Source: Streptomyces sp. NBC_00569
GTDB lineage: Bacteria; Actinomycetota; Actinomycetes; Streptomycetales; Streptomycetaceae
Assembly: GCF_036345255.1 (NCBI RefSeq)
Contig: NZ_CP107783.1
Coordinates: forward strand, 7,114,001 to 7,178,000
Length of the DNA: 64,000 bases
Reading direction: 5' to 3'
Shown here: one piece after another, positions 9,037-17,924 of the stretch
Position numbering within the stretch: the stretch's first letter is position 1
Layout of the letters: the number at the start of each line of letters is the position of its first letter
The notes under the pieces: generated by a model
What the model saw: only the letters and a program-made list of their open reading frames with translations
Database searches by the model: none
Told to the model about the DNA's origin: nothing
Translations under genes and position numbers: made by a program

Positions 9037-10212
9037 ATGCCGTTGACCCCCGAGGACGTGCGGAACAAGCAGTTCACGACCGTCCGCCTCCGAGAAGGCT
9101 ATGACGAGGACGAGGTCGATGCCTTCCTCGACGAGGTCGAAGGCGAACTGACTCGCCTTCTCCGAGAGAACGAGGACCTGCGCGCGAAGCTCGCCGCAGC
9201 CACCCGCGCCGCTGCGCAGAACCAGCAGCAGGGCGGTATGCGCAAGCCTCCGGAACCGCAGGACCAGCGTGGTCCCGGTGCGCCGGTGCCCGCCGCAATA
9301 TCGGGTCCGCAGCCGGTGCAGCCGCAGCAGCAGATGGGTGGCCCCATGGGCGGCCCGCCCCAGCTGCCCAGCGGTGCGCCGCAGCTGCCCGCGGGCCCCG
9401 GTGGACATGGTCCGCAGGGTCCCGGTCCGCAGGGTCCCGGCCCGATGGGCCAGGGTCCGATGGGTCAGGGTCACCCGGGTCAGAACCAGCTCGGTCAGGG
9501 TCAGATGGGCCAGGGCCAGATGCAGCAGCAGATGGGCGGCCCGATGGGCGGTCCCATGGGTGGTCCCATGGGCGGTCACGGTCCGCAGATGCCGCAGCCC
9601 GGTCAGGGTCCCGGTGGCGACAGCGCCGCTCGTGTCCTCTCCCTTGCGCAGCAGACCGCCGACCAGGCGATCGCGGAGGCCCGTTCCGAGGCCAACAAGA
9701 TCGTCGGCGAGGCCCGCAGCCGCGCCGAGGGTCTCGAGCGTGACGCCCGTGCCAAGGCCGACGCCCTGGAGCGGGACGCGCAGGAGAAGCACCGCGTCGC
9801 GATGGGCTCTCTCGAGTCCGCCCGCGCCACGCTGGAGCGCAAGGTCGAGGACCTGCGCGGCTTCGAGCGCGAGTACCGCACGCGTCTGAAGTCCTACCTC
9901 GAGTCGCAGCTGCGTCAGCTGGAGACCCAGGCCGACGACTCGCTGGCTCCCCCGCGGACGCCGGCGACCGCGTCGCTGCCGCCGTCGCCCGCGCCTTCCA
10001 TGGCGTCGGCCGGTGCGGGTGCCCCGTCCTACGGTGGCAACCAGACCATGGGCGGCAACCAGCCGCCGGCCGGTCCGTCCTACGGTGGCCAGCAGCAGAT
10101 GTCGCCGGCGATGACCCAGCCGATGGCGCCGGTGCGGCCGCAGGGTCCCGCGCCGATGCAGCAGGCTCCGTCGCCGATGCGCGGTTTCCTCATCGACGAG
10201 GACGACAACTGA
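9037..10212 (+). CDS. divIVA: Polar growth determinant DivIVA
   Basis: DivIVA is a coiled-coil protein that recognises curved membrane and nucleates the hyphal-tip polarisome; it is essential in Streptomyces. The N-terminal DivIVA domain has the membrane-binding start PLTPEDVRNKQFTTVRLREGYDEDEVDAFLDEV, broken here after its first residues only by description. A first coiled coil ends near residue 65. A Gly/Pro/Gln/Met linker (about 67-200) with PMGGPMGG-type repeats precedes a second coiled coil (about 205-310), and a Pro/Gln-rich tail ends in FLIDEDDN. The length of 391 is typical of Streptomyces and longer than mycobacterial Wag31. A strong terminator follows, closing the division cluster. 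Confidence 0.97.
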   Translation: MPLTPEDVRNKQFTTVRLREGYDEDEVDAFLDEVEGELTRLLRENEDLRAKLAAATRAAAQNQQQGGMRKPPEPQDQRGPGAPVPAAISGPQPVQPQQQMGGPMGGPPQLPSGAPQLPAGPGGHGPQGPGPQGPGPMGQGPMGQGHPGQNQLGQGQMGQGQMQQQMGGPMGGPMGGPMGGHGPQMPQPGQGPGGDSAARVLSLAQQTADQAIAEARSEANKIVGEARSRAEGLERDARAKADALERDAQEKHRVAMGSLESARATLERKVEDLRGFEREYRTRLKSYLESQLRQLETQADDSLAPPRTPATASLPPSPAPSMASAGAGAPSYGGNQTMGGNQPPAGPSYGGQQQMSPAMTQPMAPVRPQGPAPMQQAPSPMRGFLIDEDDN

Positions 10213-10249
10213 CGGGCGTGACCACGCCTTAGGCGTCGGCAGCGTTCAA

Positions 10250-10286
10250 GGGCCGGGCCCCCGGATTTCCGGGGGCCCGGCCCTTT
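10250..10286 (+). terminator. Intrinsic terminator after divIVA
   Basis: Perfect 15-base arms (10250-10264 and 10269-10283; GGGCCGGGCCCCCGG and its complement) enclose an ATTT loop and are followed by TTT. The position, 38 bases after the divIVA stop, fits the end of the division cluster transcript. Confidence 0.9.
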
Positions 10287-10612
10287 GCCGTGGTCAGGGT
10301 GCGGAAGCCGCTGTGGGGCAGAGGCGGATACGGCTGTGGGTCAGGCGTGGGAGCCGCTGTGGGGCAGAGGCGGATACGGCTGTGGGTCAGGCGCGGAAGC
10401 CGCCGTGGGTCAGGTGCGAATACGGTCGTCGGCCAGGTGCGGACACCGCTGTGGGTCCTGGTGCGGATAGGGCTGTGCGCCGGGCGCGGACACCGTTGTG
10501 GGGACACCGCTGTGGGTCTGGTGCGGATACCGCTGTGCGCCGGGTGCCGACACCGCTGTGGGCCGGGTGAGGACGCTGCCGTAGGTCAGGCGCGGATGCT
10601 GCCGTGGGCGCG
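10287..10612. repeat. Degenerate 23-bp tandem repeat array between divIVA and ileS
   Basis: About 13-14 units of 23-24 bases fill the gap between two terminators. A typical unit reads GTGCGGATACCGCTGTGGG followed by TCAG or CCGG; units alternate between GCGGAAGCCGC and GCGGATACGGC types, hinting at an older 46-base unit. The 23-base period shifts the reading frame at every unit, so the open frames across it are not credible genes. There are no spacers, so it is not CRISPR. Confidence 0.85.
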
Positions 10613-10648
10613 GTGCAGAAACGTTCATCTGTGCGTGAGTACGAAACG

Positions 10649-10695
10649 CCGAAGGCCCGGGCCCGCCAAGATTTTTGGCGGGACCGGGCCTTCGG
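10649..10695 (-). terminator. ileS: Intrinsic terminator of ileS
   Basis: Two 21-base arms (10649-10669 and 10675-10695) with one mismatch enclose a 5-base GATTT loop. The hairpin lies 8 bases beyond the ileS stop. It is nearly symmetric and could stop transcripts from either direction. Confidence 0.88.
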
Positions 10696-10702
10696 TCGTG
10701 GA

Positions 10703-13700
10703 TTACGCCTTGCGGAGGCGGAACGCGAGGGCGAGCGGCTCGTCCGTGAACGTCTCGCCGTAGGCGTCGTCGGCCTCGCCCTGGGCGAAGTCCGTGGCGA
10801 GCACCTCGTCCGCGATCAGCGTGGCGTGCTCGGACAGGGCCGTGACGACCGCGGGCTCCGTGGACGTCCACCGCAGGGCGATCCGGTCCGCGACGTCCAG
10901 GCCGCTGTTCTTACGGGCCTCCTGGATCAGGCGGATCGCGTCACGGGCCAGGCCCGCCTGACGCAGCTCCTCCGTGATCTCCAGGTCGAGCGCGACCGTC
11001 GCGCCGGAGTCCGAGGCGACGGACCAGCCCTCGCGCGGGGTCTCCGTGATGATGACCTCATCGGGCGCCAGCGTGATCGTCTCGCCGTCCACCTCGACCG
11101 ACGCCGTGCCTTCGCGCAGGCCGAGCGAGAGCGCGGCGGCGTCCGCCTCGGCGACCGCCTTCGCGACCGCCTGGACGCCCTTGCCGAACCGCTTGCCCAG
11201 GGCGCGGAAGTTCGCCTTGGCGGTCGTGTCGACCAGTGAGCCGCCGACCTCGGAGAGCGACGCCAGGGAGGAGACGTTGAGCTCCTCGGTGATCTGCGCG
11301 TGCAGCTCCGGGTTGAGCGTCTCGAAGCCCGCGGCCGCGACCAGCGCGCGGGACAGCGGCTGACGCGTCTTGACGCCCGACTCCGCGCGCGTGGCGCGGC
11401 CCAGCTCGACGAGGCGCCGGACGAGGACCATCTGCCGCGACAGGTCCGGGTCGACGGCGGAGAGGTCCGGCTCCGGCCATGTGGACAGGTGGACCGACTC
11501 GGGGGCGCCCGGTGTGACGGGAACCACCAGGTCCTGCCAGACCCGCTCCGTGATGAACGGGGTCAGCGGCGCCATCAGACGCGTGATCGTCTCGATGACC
11601 TCGTGCAGGGTGCGCAGGGCCCCCTTGTCGCCCTGCCAGAAGCGGCGACGCGAGCGGCGCACGTACCAGTTCGACAGGTCGTCGACGAACGAGGAGAGCA
11701 GCTTGCCGGCGCGCTGGGTGTCGTACGCCTCCAGGGACTGCGTCACCTGGTCGGTGAGCGCGTGCAGTTCTGAGAGCAGCCAGCGGTCGAGCAGGGTGCG
11801 GTCGGCAGGGGCCGGGTCGGCCTCGCTGGGCGACCAGTCCGACGTACGGGCGTACAGGGCCTGGAAGGCGACCGTGTTCCAGTACGTCAGGAGGGTCTTG
11901 CGGACCACTTCCTGGATCGTGCCGTGACCGACGCGGCGCGCGGACCACGGGGAGCCGCCGGCGGCCATGAACCAGCGCACCGCGTCCGCGCCGTGCTGGT
12001 CCATGAGCGGGATCGGCTGGAGGGTGTTCCCCAGGTGCTTGGACATCTTGCGGCCGTCCTCGGCGAGGATGTGGCCGAGGCACACGACGTTCTCGTAGGA
12101 CGACTTGTCGAAGACGAGCGTGCCGACCGCCATGAGGGTGTAGAACCACCCGCGGGTCTGGTCGATGGCCTCCGAGATGAACTGCGCCGGGTACCGGCTC
12201 TCGAAGAGCTCCTTGTTCTTGTACGGGTAGCCCCACTGCGCGAACGGCATCGAACCCGAGTCGTACCAGGCGTCGATGACCTCGGGCACGCGCGTGGCCG
12301 TCTTCTCGCACTGGGGGCACGCGAAGGTGACCTCGTCGATGAACGGGCGGTGCGGGTCGAGGTCCGCCAGGTCGGTGCCGGTCAGCTCGCCGAGCTCGGC
12401 CAGCGAGCCGACGCAGGTGAGGTGGTCGTCCTCACAGCGCCACAGCGGGAGCGGGGTGCCCCAGTAGCGGCTGCGGGAGAGAGCCCAGTCGATGTTGTTG
12501 TTCAGCCAGTCGCCGAAGCGGCCGTGCTTCACGCTCGAAGGGAACCAGTTGGTCTTCTCGTTCTCCTGGAGGAGGCGGTCCTTGATCTCCGTGGTGCGGA
12601 TGTACCAGGACGGCTGCGCGTAGTAGAGCAGCGCCGTGTGGCAGCGCCAGCAGTGCGGGTAGCTGTGCTCGTACGGGACGTGCAGGAAGAGCAGGCCGCG
12701 GTCCTTGAGGTCCTCGGTGAGCTTTTCGTCCGCCTTCTTGAAGAAGACACCGCCCACGAGCGGGACGTCCTCCTCGAAGGTGCCGTCGGGACGGACCGGG
12801 TTCACCACCGGCAGGCCGTACGCCTTGCAGACCTTGAGGTCGTCCTCACCGAACGCGGGGGACTGGTGGACGAGACCGGTGCCGTCCTCGGTCGTGACGT
12901 AGTCGGCGTTGACCACGTAGTGGGCCTCGGCCGGGAACTCCACGAGCTCGAACGGACGTTGGTACTTCCAGCGCTCCATCTCGGCGCCGGTGAAGGACTC
13001 GCCGGTCTTCTCCCAGCCCTCGCCGAGCGACTTCTCGACGAGGGGCTCGGCGACGACGACCTTCTCGTTGCCGTCCGTCGCGACGACGTAACGCACGTCG
13101 GGGTGCGCGGCGACCGCAGTGTTCGAGACGAGCGTCCAGGGGGTCGTCGTCCAGACGAGGAGCGAGGCCTCGCCGGCCAGCGGACCGGAGGTGAGCGGGA
13201 AACGGACGTAGACGGAGGGGTCGACGACCGTCTCGTAGCCCTGCGCCAGCTCGTGGTCCGAGAGGCCGGTGCCGCAGCGGGGGCACCAGGGGGCGACGCG
13301 GTGGTCCTGCGTCAGCAGGCCCTTGTTGAAGATCTCCTTGAGCGACCACCAGACGGACTCGATGTACTCGGGGTCCATGGTGCGGTACGCGTCGTCGAGG
13401 TCGACCCAGTAACCCATGCGGGTCGTCAGGTCGGTGAAGGCGTCGGTGTGCCGGGTCACGGACTCGCGGCACATGGCGTTGAACTCGGCGATGCCGAACG
13501 CCTCGATGTCCTTCTTGCCGCTGAAGCCGAGCTCCGTCTCGACCGCCAGCTCCACGGGCAGACCGTGGCAGTCCCAGCCGGCCTTGCGGGCCACGTGGTA
13601 ACCGCGCATGGTGCGAAAGCGCGGGAAGACGTCCTTGAAGACGCGGGCCTCGATGTGGTGGGCGCCCGGCATGCCGTTGGCCGTGGGCGGGCCCTCGTAG

Positions 13701-13831
13701 AACACCCACTCGGGGCGTCCCGCGGACTGCTCCAAGCTCTTGGCAAAGATCTTCTGCTCGCGCCAGAAGTCGAGCACGGCGTGCTCGAGGGCGGGCAGGT
13801 CGACCTGGGCGGGCACCTGGCGGTACGTCAT
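10703..13831 (-). CDS. ileS: Isoleucyl-tRNA synthetase, long (type 2) form with GXHH signature
   Basis: IleRS charges tRNA-Ile with isoleucine. The 1042-residue length and the sequences WDCHGLPVELAVE, WVFYEGPPTANG and GADAVRWFMAAG fit the eukaryote-like IleRS2 group, which is naturally more tolerant of mupirocin. The usual class I HXGH motif is replaced by GAHH at residues 56-59 (codons GGC GCC CAC CAC), and KMSKS reads KMSKH at 595-599. The editing domain, including its WTTTPWTLVSN segment, is present. ATG 13831 is chosen because CGGAGGAAG lies just upstream; the frame is open farther 5' but crosses the T-box leader. The gene is flanked by its own T-box and terminator. Confidence 0.97.
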   Translation of the reverse strand: MTYRQVPAQVDLPALEHAVLDFWREQKIFAKSLEQSAGRPEWVFYEGPPTANGMPGAHHIEARVFKDVFPRFRTMRGYHVARKAGWDCHGLPVELAVETELGFSGKKDIEAFGIAEFNAMCRESVTRHTDAFTDLTTRMGYWVDLDDAYRTMDPEYIESVWWSLKEIFNKGLLTQDHRVAPWCPRCGTGLSDHELAQGYETVVDPSVYVRFPLTSGPLAGEASLLVWTTTPWTLVSNTAVAAHPDVRYVVATDGNEKVVVAEPLVEKSLGEGWEKTGESFTGAEMERWKYQRPFELVEFPAEAHYVVNADYVTTEDGTGLVHQSPAFGEDDLKVCKAYGLPVVNPVRPDGTFEEDVPLVGGVFFKKADEKLTEDLKDRGLLFLHVPYEHSYPHCWRCHTALLYYAQPSWYIRTTEIKDRLLQENEKTNWFPSSVKHGRFGDWLNNNIDWALSRSRYWGTPLPLWRCEDDHLTCVGSLAELGELTGTDLADLDPHRPFIDEVTFACPQCEKTATRVPEVIDAWYDSGSMPFAQWGYPYKNKELFESRYPAQFISEAIDQTRGWFYTLMAVGTLVFDKSSYENVVCLGHILAEDGRKMSKHLGNTLQPIPLMDQHGADAVRWFMAAGGSPWSARRVGHGTIQEVVRKTLLTYWNTVAFQALYARTSDWSPSEADPAPADRTLLDRWLLSELHALTDQVTQSLEAYDTQRAGKLLSSFVDDLSNWYVRRSRRRFWQGDKGALRTLHEVIETITRLMAPLTPFITERVWQDLVVPVTPGAPESVHLSTWPEPDLSAVDPDLSRQMVLVRRLVELGRATRAESGVKTRQPLSRALVAAAGFETLNPELHAQITEELNVSSLASLSEVGGSLVDTTAKANFRALGKRFGKGVQAVAKAVAEADAAALSLGLREGTASVEVDGETITLAPDEVIITETPREGWSVASDSGATVALDLEITEELRQAGLARDAIRLIQEARKNSGLDVADRIALRWTSTEPAVVTALSEHATLIADEVLATDFAQGEADDAYGETFTDEPLALAFRLRKA

Positions 13832-13839
13832 CGATCTTC

Positions 13840-14135
13840 CTCCGGCGGACACTGTTTCTTCCGTCTCCGTCGGAGGGACGAGAGCTTCGTCTGTGACGTA
13901 CGCCGTGTGCGGCGCGCTCCCGCGGTACCACCCTCCTTGGCTCTCCGGGGCGCTGGCTGCTCCGGTGAGCCCCCTCATTGGGGTCGCGATGCCGGTTCTA
14001 CTCGCCCCGCGAGCGGGGCTTTCTTCCGGCGGCTCCGGGGTGATCTTCGCTTCGCGCTCGCCCCCGGGCTTCCACCGTCCCCGGGTCGCTCATGGCTGCG
14101 TACGCCGCTACTCGGCCCCATCCACGCTTCTCGCT
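13840..14135 (-). ncRNA. T-box riboswitch leader of ileS
   Basis: The minus-strand leader carries the T-box core GGAGGGTGGTACCGCGG (13919-13935 region), the sequence that pairs with the uncharged tRNA acceptor end. Downstream, GTCCCTCCGACGG can pair around the ileS Shine-Dalgarno region (CCGCCGGAGGAAG). No terminator with a T tract lies between the T-box and the ATG, so regulation is probably translational, as described for actinobacterial ileS T-boxes. A -10-like TACACT (complement of 14142-14147) sets the likely 5' end near 14135. An ATC triplet near 14047 is a candidate isoleucine specifier codon; that assignment is tentative. Confidence 0.88.
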
Positions 14136-14212
14136 CCGCCCAGTGTACGGGGCCCGGGCGCACGCGGCCGACCGGTTTCCGGGCGGGCGACGGAGGACCC
14201 GGGAGGCAGGTG

Positions 14213-14404
14213 TCAGACGTGCTGAGGGGCCTCGTCCTTGAGTCCGCTGCGGATCATGTTCCGCAGTTCGGGGGTGTCGGTGTGACCGTGGACGGACACG
14301 GCGTGCTCGGCCGCGGCACGAACCACCTCGTCCTCCTCGCCCGTGATGGCGAGCGTGCAGTTCGTCTCGCTCGGCATGTCGCGACAGTCCACTACTTTGC
14401 GCAT
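14213..14404 (-). CDS. DUF1059 small protein
   Basis: This 63-residue cytoplasmic protein begins MRKVVDCRDMPSETNCTLAI and carries the DUF1059 pattern: a conserved Asp-Cys-Arg near the start, then TGEEDEVVRAAAEHAVSVHGH and a C-terminal helix with PELRNMIRSGLKDE. The function of the family is unknown. ATG 14404 has AGAAGG upstream on the minus strand; the nine codons farther 5' lack support. It is transcribed toward the ileS leader and diverges from the DksA-like gene. Confidence 0.82.
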   Translation of the reverse strand: MRKVVDCRDMPSETNCTLAITGEEDEVVRAAAEHAVSVHGHTDTPELRNMIRSGLKDEAPQHV

Positions 14405-14721
14405 GATGATGCACCTTCTCGGCTTGTGCACCAGTTTATTCCTCCGCCGCTCCGTGAAGCGGGCTCGTCGCGGGCTTTCGCCGGGCTGGTCACGGCCGTG
14501 TGGGCTGACCCGAATGGCGACATGGGGCGCGGCGGATCCTCGGGCCGGGGCCTCGGCGGATTACCCGGCGGGGAGCTGGGCACAACGCTTGCAGGTCTGC
14601 CGCGCGGGACGCGCGGGGCGGGCGCATCAGGCGGTGTGCCCCGTTGCCGCGGGTCAGAAGTCGATTTATCGTCCCAGCACGATTCGCGAGCAAGATCACA
14701 AAATGTGAAGGGGCCGCGGCC
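14405..14721. other. Divergent intergenic region, no gene seen
   Basis: These 317 bases separate the DUF1059 gene (minus) from the DksA-like gene (plus) and should hold both promoters. The AT-richer stretches at 14430-14450 and 14660-14705 are candidate promoter zones; a minus-strand TAAACT near 14442 could be the -10 of the DUF1059 gene. No convincing coding frame is present. Confidence 0.5.
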
Positions 14722-15726
14722 ATGGTGGCGAAAAAGAGTCCGGTGGGGGTGCGTGAGGCAGCCGCCGGCGTGGAGGCCGCGGCCGAGGAGGCGGTGTCCG
14801 CGAGGGCGGCGGCCAAGGCGACTCCGGCCGCGAAGAAGCCGGCCACCGGGAAGAAGAGCACCACGACGGACGCCAAGAAGAGCACGGCGGCCACGAAGGC
14901 CACCACGAAGAGCGCGGGTACGAAGACCGCGGCCGCCAAGAAGGCGGCGAAGGCCGCGAAGACGGCCGCCGAGCCCGTGACCAAGGCGACCAAGAGCGCC
15001 AAAGCCACCAACAACACCAAGACCGCCAAGTCGAGGAAGGCTGCGAAGGCCGGCACGGGCACGACGTCCACGCAGGCCTCCACGGAAGCGGAAGGTGCCG
15101 CCGCCGAGAAGGGCGCGGCCGGGAGAACGGGCGCCGGGAAGAGCGCGGTCAAGAAGGCCACCGGCCACAGGACCGCGGAGAAGAAGGCGGCCGTGTCCGC
15201 GGCCGATGGCGCGGCGTCGGCCGCGGAGACGACGGGAGCCACGACTGTGGTTGCGAAGAAGACCCCTGGCACGGACACGGCGAAGGAGTCCCGCGCGGTG
15301 CCGAAGGCGAGGGGCACGGCCGCGGCGCCGGACGAGCTCGCGGTACGGCCGGGCGAGGACCCCTGGACCCCGGCGGAGGTCGAGGAGGCGCGGGCGGAGC
15401 TCCAGAGCGAGGCGCTGCGCCTGGACAGCGAGATCGAGTCGTCGGAGAAGTCCCTCGCCGGGCTCATGCGGGACTCCGGGGACGGCGCCGGCGACGACGA
15501 GGCGGACACCGGCACGAAGAACATCACGCGGGAGCACGAGCTGTCGCTGGCCGCGAACGCCAGGGAGATGCTCCAGCAGACCGAGCGCGCCCTGGAGCGG
15601 CTCGACGCGGGGACGTACGGGATCTGCGAGAGCTGCGGCAACCCCATCGGCAAGGCGCGCATGCAGGCCTTCCCGCGGGCGACCCTGTGCGTCGAGTGCA
15701 AGCAGAAGCAGGAGCGCCGTTACTGA
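14722..15726 (+). CDS. DksA/TraR-type zinc-finger protein with Lys/Ala-rich N-terminal tail
   Basis: The last 90 residues form a TraR/DksA-type domain: an alpha-helical region (REHELSLAANAREMLQQTERALERLD) followed by a C4 zinc finger with Cys at 302, 305, 323 and 326 (CESCGNP and LCVECK). Such proteins bind the RNA polymerase secondary channel. The preceding ~215 residues are a low-complexity Lys/Ala/Thr tail made of AAKKA- and ATKAT-like repeats, resembling the tails of histone H1-like proteins, so DNA binding is plausible. ATG 14722 follows GAAGGGG; an in-frame start 78 bases earlier lacks a ribosome-binding site. Total length is 334. It precedes lspA by about 100 bases. Confidence 0.85.
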   Translation: MVAKKSPVGVREAAAGVEAAAEEAVSARAAAKATPAAKKPATGKKSTTTDAKKSTAATKATTKSAGTKTAAAKKAAKAAKTAAEPVTKATKSAKATNNTKTAKSRKAAKAGTGTTSTQASTEAEGAAAEKGAAGRTGAGKSAVKKATGHRTAEKKAAVSAADGAASAAETTGATTVVAKKTPGTDTAKESRAVPKARGTAAAPDELAVRPGEDPWTPAEVEEARAELQSEALRLDSEIESSEKSLAGLMRDSGDGAGDDEADTGTKNITREHELSLAANAREMLQQTERALERLDAGTYGICESCGNPIGKARMQAFPRATLCVECKQKQERRY

Positions 15727-15828
15727 CCCCGCCGCGCGTGGCATCACGGAGTCGCTCCTGGGCTGCTGAGGGCGTACGTGTGTGCCGTACTCTCGTCCTC
15801 AGTCAGGTACCTAGGTTGAGGGACTCAC

Positions 15829-16410
15829 GTGGCAGAGGCGGAGCGCGTCATCGGTACTCCGGACACCCCGGATGCGGGGGCAGACGGGCCGGACAACGGC
15901 GGGGAGGCCCAGGAGCGGCCCAGGGGCAAGCGGAAGATCGCCGTGCTGTTCGCGGTGGCCGCCCTCGCGTACGCCCTCGACCTGGTCAGCAAGATGATCG
16001 TGGTCGCGCGGCTGGAACACCACGAGCCGATCGAGCTCCTCGGTGACTGGCTGCGGCTCGAGGCGATCAGGAACGCGGGCGCCGCGTTCGGCATCGGCGA
16101 GGCCTTCACGATCATCTTCACCGTGATCGCCGCGGCCGTGATCGTCGTGATCGCCCGGCTCGCGCGCAAGCTCTACAGCCTGCCCTGGGCGATCGCCCTG
16201 GGGCTGCTGCTCGGCGGGGCGCTCGGCAATCTCACCGACCGGATCTTCCGTTCGCCCGGCGTCTTCGAAGGGGCCGTGGTCGACTTCATCGCGCCGAAGG
16301 ACTTCGCCGTGTTCAACCTCGCGGACTCGGCGATCGTGTGCGGCGGCATCCTGATCGTGCTCCTCTCGTTCCGTGGGCTGGACCCGGACGGCACCGTCCA
16401 CAAGGACTGA
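15829..16410 (+). CDS. lspA: Lipoprotein signal peptidase (signal peptidase II)
   Basis: LspA is an aspartic membrane protease that removes the signal peptide of prolipoproteins after Lgt has acted; lgt lies near 56.2 kb in this window. The 193-residue product has a 33-residue hydrophilic N-terminus and four membrane segments. Conserved motifs are RNAGAAFG (81-88), GNLTDR (133-138), VVDFI with catalytic Asp152 and FNLADSAI with catalytic Asp166. GTG 15829 starts after GAGGGACTCAC. rluD begins 62 bases downstream, the usual lspA-rluD order. Confidence 0.97.
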   Translation: MAEAERVIGTPDTPDAGADGPDNGGEAQERPRGKRKIAVLFAVAALAYALDLVSKMIVVARLEHHEPIELLGDWLRLEAIRNAGAAFGIGEAFTIIFTVIAAAVIVVIARLARKLYSLPWAIALGLLLGGALGNLTDRIFRSPGVFEGAVVDFIAPKDFAVFNLADSAIVCGGILIVLLSFRGLDPDGTVHKD

Positions 16411-16472
16411 GGGACCAGGGGCTCTCCCCTCGCACGGTCCGGAGTGTCGGCGGGCTCCTGCATACTCAATGG

Positions 16473-17414
16473 GTGAGCACGTTTCCCGAGATCCGAACCC
16501 TGCCCGTGCCCGACGGCCTGGAGGGCGAGCGCGTAGACGCCGCCATCTCCCGCATGTTCGGCTTCTCCCGCACCAAGGCCGCCGAGCTCGCCGCGGAGGG
16601 GAAGGTCGCGGTCGACGGCTCTGTGGTCGGCAAGTCCGAGCGCGTGCACGGCGGGGCCTGGCTCGAGGTGGAGATGCCGCAGGCGCCCGCCCCGGTGCAG
16701 ATCGTCGCCGAGCCCGTCGAGGGCATGGAGATCGTCCATGACGACGACGACATCGTCGTGATCATGAAGCCCGTGGGCGTCGCCGCGCACCCCAGCCCCG
16801 GCTGGACCGGGACGACCGTGATCGGCGGCCTCGCCGCGGCCGGGTACCGGATCTCCACGTCCGGCGCCGCCGAGCGCCAGGGCATCGTCCACCGGCTCGA
16901 CGTCGGCACCTCCGGCCTCATGGTCGTCGCCAAGTCGGAGCGCGCGTACACGACGCTGAAGCGGCAGTTCAAGGAGCGCGTCGTGGACAAGCGCTACCAC
17001 TCGCTGGTTCAGGGGCACCCGGACCCGATGAGCGGCACGATCGACGCCCCCATCGGGCGCCACCCGAACCACGACTACAAGTGGGCCGTGACCGCCGAGG
17101 GCAAGCCCTCCGTCACGCACTACGACCTCATCGAGGCGTTCCGCGCCGCCAGCCTCCTCGACATCAAGCTGGAGACGGGGCGCACGCACCAGATCCGCGT
17201 GCACATGTCGGCCCACCGGCACCCCTGCGTCGGCGACCTGACGTACGGCGCCGATCCGACGCTCGCCAAGCGGCTCGGCCTCACCCGCCAGTGGCTGCAC
17301 GCCGTGCGGCTCGGCTTCGAGCACCCGGCCGACGGCGAGTGGGTGGAGTTCTCCAGCCAGTACCCCGAGGACCTGCAGACGGCCCTGGACCGCGTCCGGG
17401 CGGAGAGCTCGTGA
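16473..17414 (+). CDS. rluD: 23S rRNA pseudouridine synthase, RluD/RluA family
   Basis: This enzyme isomerises uridines to pseudouridine in 23S rRNA. The 313-residue product has an N-terminal S4 RNA-binding domain (about 14-60, [17 protein letters not shown]) and a RluA catalytic domain with the signature [19 protein letters not shown], where Asp143 is the catalytic residue. [22 protein letters not shown] is the C-terminal signature. GTG 16473 is favoured because the S4 domain begins just after it, and TACTCA lies 7 bases upstream, suggesting a leaderless or short-leader transcript. It overlaps the next gene by GTGA. Confidence 0.95.
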   Translation: MSTFPEIRTLPVPDGLEGERVDAAISRMFGFSRTKAAELAAEGKVAVDGSVVGKSERVHGGAWLEVEMPQAPAPVQIVAEPVEGMEIVHDDDDIVVIMKPVGVAAHPSPGWTGTTVIGGLAAAGYRISTSGAAERQGIVHRLDVGTSGLMVVAKSERAYTTLKRQFKERVVDKRYHSLVQGHPDPMSGTIDAPIGRHPNHDYKWAVTAEGKPSVTHYDLIEAFRAASLLDIKLETGRTHQIRVHMSAHRHPCVGDLTYGADPTLAKRLGLTRQWLHAVRLGFEHPADGEWVEFSSQYPEDLQTALDRVRAESS

Positions 17415-17914
17415 CCGTGCCGCAGCCCTCTTCCTCATACGTGGTGCGGGTCGCCGACAGCGAGGCCGACCGCAAGGCCTGCTTCGCGGTGCGCCAGGAG
17501 GTCTTCGTCGTCGAGCAGCGGGTTCCTCAGGAGCTCGAGTACGACGAGTACGACGGCGGGGCCGGCACGGTGCACGTGCTGGCGCTGCGCGCCGACGGTG
17601 AGCCGCTCGGCACGGGGCGGCTGCTGACCGGCGCCGCCGCCGTGGCGAAGAACGGCGGGGACGCCGGGGTCGGTGCGCTCGGGCGGCTCGCGGTGGCGAA
17701 GGCCGCGCGCGGGCTCGGCGTGGGCGCGGCCCTCGTGCGGGCCATCGAGGACGCCGCGGCGGAGCTTGGGCTCGTCGCCGTGGACCTGCACGCGCAGACG
17801 CATGCGCTGGGGTTCTACGAGCGCCTCGGCTATGCCGTGTACGGGCCGGAGTTCCCCGACGCGGGGATTCCGCACCGGGCGATGCGGAAGGCGCTGGGGC
17901 AGCCGCAGGTCTAG
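17411..17914 (+). CDS. GNAT-family N-acetyltransferase
   Basis: This is a 167-residue acetyl-CoA-dependent transferase of unknown substrate. The GNAT core includes the acetyl-CoA-binding [25 protein letters not shown] (R/Q-x-x-G-x-G/A loop) and the C-terminal [17 protein letters not shown]. The N-terminal [22 protein letters not shown] resembles ElaA-like acetyltransferases. The GTG start overlaps the rluD stop (GTGA), so translation is probably coupled. Confidence 0.88.
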   Translation: MTVPQPSSSYVVRVADSEADRKACFAVRQEVFVVEQRVPQELEYDEYDGGAGTVHVLALRADGEPLGTGRLLTGAAAVAKNGGDAGVGALGRLAVAKAARGLGVGAALVRAIEDAAAELGLVAVDLHAQTHALGFYERLGYAVYGPEFPDAGIPHRAMRKALGQPQV

Positions 17915-17924
17915 GACCGAGCGC

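Noticed and set aside
10287..10612. CRISPR array
   Set aside because: Units are contiguous and degenerate, with no unique spacers and no cas genes nearby.
10285..10763. Several overlapping short frames in the 23-bp repeat array
   Set aside because: The repeat period is not a multiple of three, so repeated units fall in different frames; no start has a good ribosome-binding site.
13832..13978. N-terminal extension of ileS by 49 codons
   Set aside because: The extra codons translate the T-box core itself (GGWYRGS) and lack a ribosome-binding site.
14128..14160. Strong -35 box for the ileS T-box promoter
   Set aside because: The -10-like TACACT is clear, but the sequence 17 bases upstream does not resemble a -35, so only the -10 was used to place the 5' end.
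11924..14980. A ~1000-codon plus-strand frame opposite ileS and across the T-box
   Set aside because: It is antisense to a clear gene and a clear riboswitch, has no domain signatures and is biased in composition.
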